From NCBI GenBank assembly GCA_001584585.1, contig LSYV01000035.1:517009-543014 (forward strand): a stretch of DNA of 26,006 nt, written 5' to 3'. The DNA comes from Gonium pectorale (lineage: Eukaryota; Chlorophyta; Chlorophyceae; Chlamydomonadales; Volvocaceae). The first letter of the stretch is position 1. Each line of letters starts with the position of its first letter. The notes under the pieces were generated by a model that made no database searches, was not told where the DNA came from, and worked only from the letters and a program-made list of their open reading frames with translations. Shown one piece after another: positions 21,401 to 26,006 of this stretch. The position numbers and the translations under genes are program-made.

Positions 21401-22119
21401 AGGCCGTGCGTGCCCGCGGCCGGGCCGCTGCTGGCAGCGGCCACGGCGCCGCCGTTTACCCCGCCGTTGAGGTAGGGGGAGAGCAACGCCAGGGCCGCAT
21501 TGGCTGCCCAATGCAGCGCGGAGGGCGGCAGGTGCGGGGGGCCCGTCAGGGCGGCAGGCGCCGCCGTGCCAGGCCGGAGCTGGCGCAGGTGCCAGTGCGC
21601 AGCTGCGACGATGGCAACTGCAACCGGAAGCGTGCCGAGGAAGGACCTGCCGACATCTGCAGGGGTGTTGATGGGGGGGGAGGCTCGGTGCGGGTGCCGG
21701 AGGGGCAGAGCAGGGAAGGGCAGCGGAGGGATGAGGTGACGTTGGACTCTGCCGTTGGCCGCGACCCCTGTGTGCCAGTTTTGACGCGCGTCACAACGGC
21801 GCGCATTCGGTCCTTTATAATCAAGCGAATTTTTCAACCTTGCTGGAGCCCGGCCATGGAGCGGGTCAGCGCCTGCTGGCGTGGCAAGGATGCACCGGTG
21901 ATGCAGCGATACCTCCATGCACGCTAGCAAACGGCGCATGCATGCTGCTGTTACATCGCGGCTACCAGCTCCGTCAGCGCTTGCAACAGACTCACGCAAA
22001 AGCGACGCCACGAGCCAGACGGCCAGAAGTAGCTTCAGAAGCTGCTTGGACGCTTCATTCACGACATATGAGAAGGGCAGCGGAGTCACCGACTGAGCGT
22101 TCGGGTCGGGAGGCTTCAT
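12413..22119 (-). CDS. Sorting nexin with PXA, PX and nexin_C domains (SNX13/14/19/25-Mdm1 class), 12 exons, about 1862 aa
   Basis: Minus-strand exons are 22119-21966, 21656-21001, 20763-20567, 19385-18968, 18610-18485, 17962-17490, 17273-16954, 16850-15866, 15531-15381, 15118-13550, 13323-13024 and 12652-12413. Phases match throughout. Two hydrophobic segments (about 26-41 and 56-72) suggest ER-membrane anchoring. The PXA domain starts near 271 (VVEFAWEKLSGGIVQTWI, LSPDRAFPAEVRRLL) and continues through RDVCEALMGALEAYR to VRELLTTCVLRPAIMF and TVNR (517). The PX domain spans about 1073-1163 with ARRFRAFEAL (Arg1092-Arg1093-Phe, the usual phosphoinositide-contact motif), LPAKRLF and NGRRAELDAFLQALL. 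Nexin_C begins near 1662 (ELVDVLFGLQGQGFIRRQ), then TRQALSLLAGDAIDTFV, LTSEHSLARCLLLLHGALFPGG and LLAALLGRLFPEL. Ala/Ser/Gly-rich insertions of about 550 and 500 residues separate the domains. Family members tether ER to vacuole, endosome or lipid droplet and bind lipids. No RGS domain is seen. The first ATG at 22119 follows in-frame stops; the exon 1/2 join and intron 7 are the least certain. Confidence 0.88.
12653..13023 (-). other. Sorting nexin intron 11 (371 nt)
   Basis: The donor CGG|gtgagt is a strong match and the acceptor is cgcgcag|ATA. Splicing joins QLAER to IRARLYGRS inside nexin_C. A run of about a dozen G residues lies at 12784-12795. Nothing else is recognised. Confidence 0.8.
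15532..15865 (-). other. Sorting nexin intron 8 (334 nt), splitting the PX domain
   Basis: GT-AG, phase 2. It joins ATSQPR to FRSLGVSLPAKRLF, restoring the PX domain between its RRF motif and its LPxK loop. The frame is open for part of it, but the translation breaks the domain. A 10-bp repeat (ggggccgcaa) lies just before the acceptor at about 15540-15559. Confidence 0.8.
16851..16953 (-). other. Sorting nexin intron 7 (103 nt) with a perfect 23-bp tandem duplication
   Basis: The donor is ACAG|gtgggcc and the acceptor is gtaagacag|TTGG. A 23-bp unit (beginning gggcacccgcgtttccctcc on the + strand) is present twice, 16894-16916 and 16917-16939. Retention would hit an in-frame stop after GCPEEGNAGARCHVC, so removal is required for the full-length protein. 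Confidence 0.65.
17963..18484 (-). other. Sorting nexin intron 5 (522 nt) with trinucleotide tracts
   Basis: This intron separates the PXA end (...HTVNR) from LLYQALPPLP. On the + strand it contains about twelve CTC/TCC triplets (18331-18367) followed by about seven CAC triplets (to 18388) and a second CCACC cluster (18415-18437). A ggagggggctctgag-type repeat lies at 18125-18170. Confidence 0.75.
18331..18388. repeat. Compound microsatellite (CTC)n(CAC)n
   Basis: About 37 bp of pure CTC repeat run directly into about 21 bp of CAC repeat. It lies in intron 5 of the sorting nexin gene, whose transcript would carry GAG and GTG repeats. Confidence 0.97.
18611..18967 (-). other. Sorting nexin intron 4 (357 nt) with a G-quadruplex-type motif
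   Basis: GT-AG, phase 0, inside the PXA domain (DAL | VGVLWPGDE). On the + strand four G-runs of 4-5 bases separated by TT occupy 18663-18685. Confidence 0.8.
19386..20566 (-). other. Sorting nexin intron 3 (1181 nt), the longest intron in the window
   Basis: The phase-2 donor is GTCAG|gtgagg and the acceptor is cgcccag|GGAC. It joins ALVR to DVCEAL within PXA. It holds a G-rich gggtgggtgggtg tract next to the acceptor (19389-19427), two nested hairpins at 19829-19900 and a conspicuously AT-richer stretch near 19975-20080. No gene or transposon was recognised. Confidence 0.75.
19862..19900. repeat. Inverted repeat with 11-bp perfect stem and a nested inner stem
   Basis: ccgcaggcggg at 19862-19872 pairs perfectly with cccgcctgcgg at 19890-19900. 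The 17-base spacer contains cccctcgggg, which folds back on itself. Just upstream, gggaggg (19830s) pairs with ccctccc near 19850. It lies within sorting nexin intron 3. Confidence 0.85.
20800..20881. repeat. 41-bp imperfect tandem duplication in sorting nexin intron 2
   Basis: Both copies begin actcggtggca and end gggcggacg. Copy 1 is 20800-20840 and copy 2 is 20841-20881, with a handful of substitutions. It is intronic (intron 2 is 21000-20764). Confidence 0.85.
21657..21965 (-). other. Sorting nexin intron 1 (309 nt)
   Basis: I chose donor GAGCTG|gtagcc and acceptor cccctgcag|ATG because the phases match and they join ESVASADGA to DVGRSFLGTLP, placing the second hydrophobic segment in frame. 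A rival donor (ATGGAG|gtatcg, about 21916) gives the wrong phase for the hydrophobic frame. The intron contains an AT-rich patch near 21817-21835. Confidence 0.6.
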
Positions 22120-22695
22120 GCTAACTAGCGACACGCTGTGAAGTCACTACCCAAGGCCTCATATGCTGTTGTATATGACCGCGCAAGCCGCACGGACCGT
22201 AGGGCCGAAAAACGGCACAGCAACGGCTGCAACGCCCAACGTCCAACGCCTCACGTTTTGCGGGATAGCGGGAAAGCGGGAGTGCTGGACAGGCGAGAGT
22301 GCAGGAGCTGGTGTCGTGGTTTTGTCCCAGGTGGATGAAGTCATGAAACTTGCGAGGCGGGCAGCAATATTGCATGTTACAGGAGGACTCGATCATCGAC
22401 CTGGATGGCGCCCGTCCCTCACGCATGGCCAACCCGTCGGCCCGGGCTCTATCTCTCGGGCAGTCACCGTTGTCCCTTGCTAAGCACTTGCTGTAACCAT
22501 AGAAGGCCTCCCCCATCCCTCGCCCGCAGCCCGGGGCACACGCCCTGCTGCAGCCATGCTGAAACCGCAAGCAGCCTTTCACCGCCCCTGTGTGCCTCTT
22601 CTCACTCTCTTGCTCCTCGCATCCGGTGGCTCACATTGTTGCAGTGCACCGTGCAGGCGGTGCAGCCAGCCGCACAGGCTCCCTGGCTGGCGGCC
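22120..22695 (-). promoter_or_regulatory. Spacer between MCT and the sorting nexin gene: MCT 3' UTR and sorting nexin promoter
   Basis: The genes run head-to-tail on the minus strand. The MCT 3' UTR should reach TGTAA at 22381-22377, leaving only about 250 bp for the sorting nexin promoter and 5' UTR. No coding sequence is recognised, and no TATA-like element could be fixed with confidence. Confidence 0.55.
22377..22381 (-). terminator. Candidate poly(A) signal (TGTAA) of the MCT gene
   Basis: The + strand ttaca at this position is TGTAA on the minus strand, about 315 nt after the TGA stop at 22698-22696. Confidence 0.5.
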
Positions 22696-25600
22696 TCAGG
22701 GCTGCACATTGCCCATACGGCGCCACACGTCCAGGCTCATCCGCTTCACCATAGCCTTGATCTGCTGCCCCGGTCCCAGCTCGTACATCATGACGTCGCT
22801 CGCTGCCGCCGCCGCCACACCCGCCCCCGCCGCCGGCGGCGCCAGCAGCGCCGCCAGCGTGGCCTCCCACTGCACCGGCTCCACCAGCTGCCGGCCCAGC
22901 AGGGCGGGTATGTCCCGCGGGTCGGCGCTGGCCGCGCCGGGCGAGGAGGCGGGGAACGGCGCGGCGGTGACGTTGGAGTAGACGGGCATGCGCGGCGGCT
23001 TGAACTGCACCGTTGAGAGGGCCTGACGGGGGGTGGGTGGAGGACGAGGGGGCGCGAACGGGTAGGGACCGCATGTCGACACGTGTCCTGGCGGCGGTGA
23101 GATGGCGGCGGTGGCATGTGCGCGGCCGTGCAATTGTTGGGAGGGTAAGGGCATGGGCAGGCAAATATGCGGTGTGCTTGATCGGTAGTTTCCCGATTAA
23201 CCGGGGAAGGAGCAGGGGGGCCGTTCCCAGGTAAGCCACTCCGTTCCTGGGCGGGCGGAAGGGGGCGAGCCCTCCGTTACCGCCGAGGACGCGGGGCCAA
23301 GCGGCGCCAGGCCATTAAGAGGCCCCCACGGCCGGGGCGTCACAAGCGGCAGCGGCCAGCCCACCTTCATGAGCTCCTCGCGGGCCGGGGCCATGAGGGA
23401 CGTGTGGAAGGCGCCGCTGACCTGGCGTGGCAGGGCGTGGGAGGGCGTGAGCAGGCGTGGACGGCGTGGACGGCGTGGACGGCGTGGAAGGCGTGGAAGG
23501 CGTGGGGGTGCGCAGTTTGGGCACTGCGCGACAGTCTCGCGACAGGGCTCTGATGCAGGAGTGAAGAGTGCCGGTGTGAGACTCCCCTTGTACGAGGTGG
23601 ACGGAGTTGGTGGAGGTGAGAGCGCATGCGTACCGCAGCAAGCCCTCCCTGCCCCAGCCTGCTCGGTCTTGCCCTCCGACGTAGCAAATGCGTACGGCCC
23701 CCCAAATCGTTGGGCACAGGCGCCCACAGGCAGCTCTCTGCCACGCCACCACGTTCCCCCCCCCCTCCCCGACACACTGACCCCTGCTCCGGGTCGACGC
23801 CTCCATGCAGCGACCCACTGCTCCCACCACCATCACCCGCCCGTCCTCCCGCCCATCCGCCCACCATCTACGCATGGCCGCACAGGCCTTCACGGGTACA
23901 TGTAAACTCTGGAACCCACCTACCAGCAGCATTTGCGCCTTGAGGGCCCCCGCATCGCGCGCCTTGCGGGCCACATCCTCAAGCAGGTCCGTGTGGCCGC
24001 TCACAACCCGGCCCTGGGGTAGGGCGCCGGGGGGGGGGGCGGGCAGGGGCTTGGAGGATCCCACTTCAATCACGATGGGGTCACGCTTTCGCGCGCGGGG
24101 GTCAATGGGGAGTGGGTCGGTAGGCAAGAGCATCCCAGATGGCCGGGGTTTGGGAGCGACAGCCCGCTACCACCCGAGTGAGGGGTGGAAGCAATGCGAG
24201 TCGGAGAGGAACACTGTGGGCGGGGGTGGGGGAGAGCTGCAGGAAGGTGGCATGGGACACGATGTGGGGTGGCTCAGCCATGGCCGCCCCAGCCTGCCAC
24301 ATCAGACACTCCAGCCCAACGAGCCCCGCCACAGCAGCGCAGGGCGGGTCAGGAGCAGGCCCGCAGCCGCACCCCGCGCGGCCCACCTGCGGGAACAGGT
24401 AGTTGGCCAGGCGGCACACGCTGCCCGGCGGCCCGCCCGCCTCCGCCTCCGCCGCCAGCCCCGCCAGCGCCGCGTCGCCCAGCCCCACCACGCTCAGCAT
24501 GCCGTGCGGCCGCGCACCCGACCCGGGCGGGGCCGCGGCGGCTGCGGCCATGGCCTCGCCACGTGCCTTGACCACCTACATGGGGCGGGGCGGGGATGCG
24601 GGGGAGGCGGGGCGGCGCGGGGATGGGAAGGGGGGCCGGAGCACAGGGCCGACTGAGAGGGGGGTCACAAGGGGCAGGAGAGAGAGGGGTCCGTAGGAAA
24701 AATTGCTTGCCACCAACGTGAATCGGTGGTATCTTCTGTAGAGGGGTTCATGGTGACGGGCGATGCTTGATGCCAGCGATGTGTGATGGCGCCAGTGGAC
24801 CAGCAGCTTGATTCCCTGCTGTGTCAGCAGGTGTGCCCCCCTCCGTTTGCTGTCCTATGGTCGGCCGCCTGCCGCAGCACGAGGTTGCGCCACCCCGCCC
24901 CGCCCCGCCCCTCCTGCATCCTCCCTGCATCCTCCCTGCATCCTCCCTGCATCCTCCCGCCCCTTGTGCGCCTACCCGCAGCCCCTCCTCGAAGCTGAGG
25001 GCACCCGCGAACACCAGCGCCGTGTACTCGCCCAGGCTGAGGCCCGCGCAGCCTGCGCAGGAGTCCACGACCCGCGGGTCGCGCTGCCGCAGCAGCTCCA
25101 CCGCCGCCAGGCCCGCCACGAACAGCGCCGGCTGCGCCACGCGGGTGTCGTCCAGAGCGGACTGCGGCCCTGCGCGACGAGGGACGCGGGCGGCGATGTG
25201 GCGGCGCGGTGGCGTGGTGCCACGGTGGCCTTCTGAGACGGCCGGGTGAGGTGGGTGCAGGGACTGGCGCGGGGAGGGTGCGCCGCGCTGGGCAGGCCGG
25301 ATGAGTGTCTGGATGGAACGGTGCTCGGGGCGTCGGGTCCGGCGGGCGAGAGGGAAGGCCAGGTGGGGCCGAACTGGAGGCCTGCGACCTCCCAGCACGT
25401 GGGTCACATGGGGCTTGACAACCCGTGTGAACCTGGCCTGTGCGACACACGGCGCGCGCCGGGAAGGAGGTAATACGGAATGGAAAACGGGGGAAGGGGG
25501 AAGGGGGGCGGGGGTGTTGCGAAGGACCGCGCGGACCGCGTGCAAAAGTGTCCCCGCGTTTTCGCCGTACGTCCGTACATGTGACCATGCGGTTCGCTTC

Positions 25601-26006
25601 CATCTCGTACCTTTCGTGCAGATCTCCAGCAGGTCGTATCCCAGCACCTGCTTGGCGGTCTCCAGCATTGCGGCCACAGCAGGCAGCGAGGCGGCAGAGG
25701 ACAGCATGCCAACAGACTGGGATCCCTGTGGGGATATAGGGTACGGGTGGTTTGAAGGCGATAACAAGCTGGGAGTAGGGGAGTCAAGGGAGGTCGGGGA
25801 GGGAGCTACGGGCCCACGAGCACGTGAGCCTGGTGTCAAGCACACAATGCCGGAGCACAAGAGTACGACTTGCACCGTGCACAGGGCCATACCTGTACGG
25901 CACTGGAGTTTGCCATGCACACCCACACGGCATGCAGCAGCGAAAGCATGCGGTGCGCACCTGGCCGGGGAAGAGGAAGATCACGCGGCCCGCTGGCGGC
26001 GGTGCT
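22696..26006 (-). CDS. MCT1: Malonyl-CoA:ACP transacylase (FabD/MCT), plant type, 5' end missing
   Basis: Seven visible exons on the minus strand are 26006-25961 (partial), 25725-25611, 25169-24976, 24575-24387, 24013-23924, 23421-23365 and 23022-22696. All introns are GT-AG with matching phases. The enzyme moves malonyl groups from CoA to acyl carrier protein, supplying plastid type II fatty-acid synthesis. Recognisable in order are VIFLFPGQ-GSQSVGM (oxyanion-hole Gln), AGLSLGEYTALVFAG with the nucleophile Ser, VVKARGEAM with the malonyl-binding Arg, FPQ-GRVVSGH, KAQMLL-VSGAFHTSLMAPA with the catalytic His, PVYSNVTAAPF, and the C-terminal YELGPGQQIKAMVKRM. GLSLGE instead of bacterial GHSLGE is the usual plant/algal form. 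All catalytic residues that lie in the window are intact. The N-terminal transit peptide is expected left of the protein start, beyond base 26006. The last exon has an Ala-rich loop of about 15 residues. Confidence 0.96.
23023..23364 (-). other. MCT intron between exons ending MAPAREELMK and starting ALSTVQF (342 nt)
   Basis: GT-AG, phase 0. No gene, repeat or RNA was recognised inside it. Confidence 0.75.
23422..23923 (-). other. MCT intron between KAQMLL and VSGAFHTS (502 nt)
   Basis: The donor is CTG|gtaggt and the acceptor is acgccag|GTC, interrupting the KAQMLxVSGAFH motif. A 9-bp minisatellite (ggcgtggac) lies close to the acceptor, and a CCACC-rich run lies at 23815-23870. Confidence 0.8.
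23454..23507. repeat. 9-bp tandem repeat, six copies
   Basis: The units are ggcgtggac x3, ggcgtggaa x2 and ggcgtgggg. The array sits 33 bp from the 3' splice site of an MCT intron. Confidence 0.93.
24014..24386 (-). other. MCT intron between NYLFPQ and GRVVSGH (373 nt)
   Basis: GT-AG, phase 0. A run of ten G residues occurs at about 24030-24039, near the acceptor. Nothing else is recognised. Confidence 0.75.
24576..24975 (-). other. MCT intron between FEEGLR and VVKARGEAM (400 nt)
   Basis: The donor is CGG|gtaggcg and the acceptor is catgtag|GTG. It contains the 11-bp tandem repeat at 24915-24958 next to the donor and a G-rich ggggcggggcgg segment near the acceptor. Confidence 0.8.
24915..24958. 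repeat. 11-bp tandem repeat, four perfect copies
   Basis: The unit tgcatcctccc is repeated four times without error within an MCT intron. Confidence 0.97.
25170..25610 (-). other. MCT intron between EICTKG and PQSALDDTR (441 nt)
   Basis: Phase-1 GT-AG intron (AAAG|gtacga ... cgcag|GGCC). I see no gene, RNA or repeat in it. Confidence 0.75.

Noticed and set aside
12413..22119. RGS domain between PXA and PX, as in SNX13/14
   Set aside because: The 518-1070 stretch is low-complexity throughout, and I see no RGS helical motifs.
1..26006. tRNA, rRNA, CRISPR or intact transposon
   Set aside because: No cloverleaf, rRNA core, spaced repeats, long terminal repeats, or transposase/reverse transcriptase motif was found by reading either strand.

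Overview
The window looks like nuclear DNA from a volvocine green alga (Chlamydomonadales, a close relative of Chlamydomonas reinhardtii; species not resolvable by eye). The signs are very high GC, dense short GT-AG introns, Ala/Gly/Gln-rich insertions in proteins, TGTAA polyadenylation motifs a few hundred bases after stop codons, and a protein disulfide isomerase that I recognise as the RB60 orthologue. All coordinates of multi-exon genes below are my own splice models. They were checked for GT-AG ends, matching intron phase and an unbroken total reading frame. No transcript data were available.

Layout, left to right. (1) 1-628 is an intron, or intergenic DNA, with a 33-35 bp minisatellite followed by a broken extra copy of the RB60 upstream region plus a scrap of RB60 exon 1. 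(2) 629-1574 (+) is the last exon of a Gln/Ala-rich protein that starts outside the window. (3) 5670-2577 (-) is a three-exon gene for a DUF1116 protein. This family includes E. coli AllG/YlbE of the oxamate carbamoyltransferase complex, and it is unexpected in an intron-bearing algal gene. (4) 6887-11352 (+) is the complete 11-exon RB60-type protein disulfide isomerase (524 aa, two CGHC sites, KDEL end), divergent from the DUF1116 gene across 1.2 kb. (5) 22119-12413 (-) is a complete 12-exon sorting nexin of PXA-PX-nexin_C architecture (about 1862 aa) with two hydrophobic N-terminal segments and two very large low-complexity insertions. (6) 26006-22696 (-) is most of a plant-type malonyl-CoA:ACP transacylase (FabD/MCT), with its 5' end outside the window.

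The genes do not form a functional operon. They cover secretory or plastid redox folding (RB60), plastid fatty-acid synthesis (MCT), a probable ER membrane-contact or lipid-binding protein (the sorting nexin) and an unassigned DUF1116 enzyme-like protein. The Gln-rich gene and DUF1116 are convergent, and so are RB60 and the sorting nexin; predicted 3' UTRs of the first pair overlap. The transacylase and the sorting nexin are head-to-tail with a short spacer.

The points most worth following are the DUF1116 gene, the RB60-derived mosaic duplication that appears to have seeded the minisatellite, and the unusual size and insertions of the sorting nexin.
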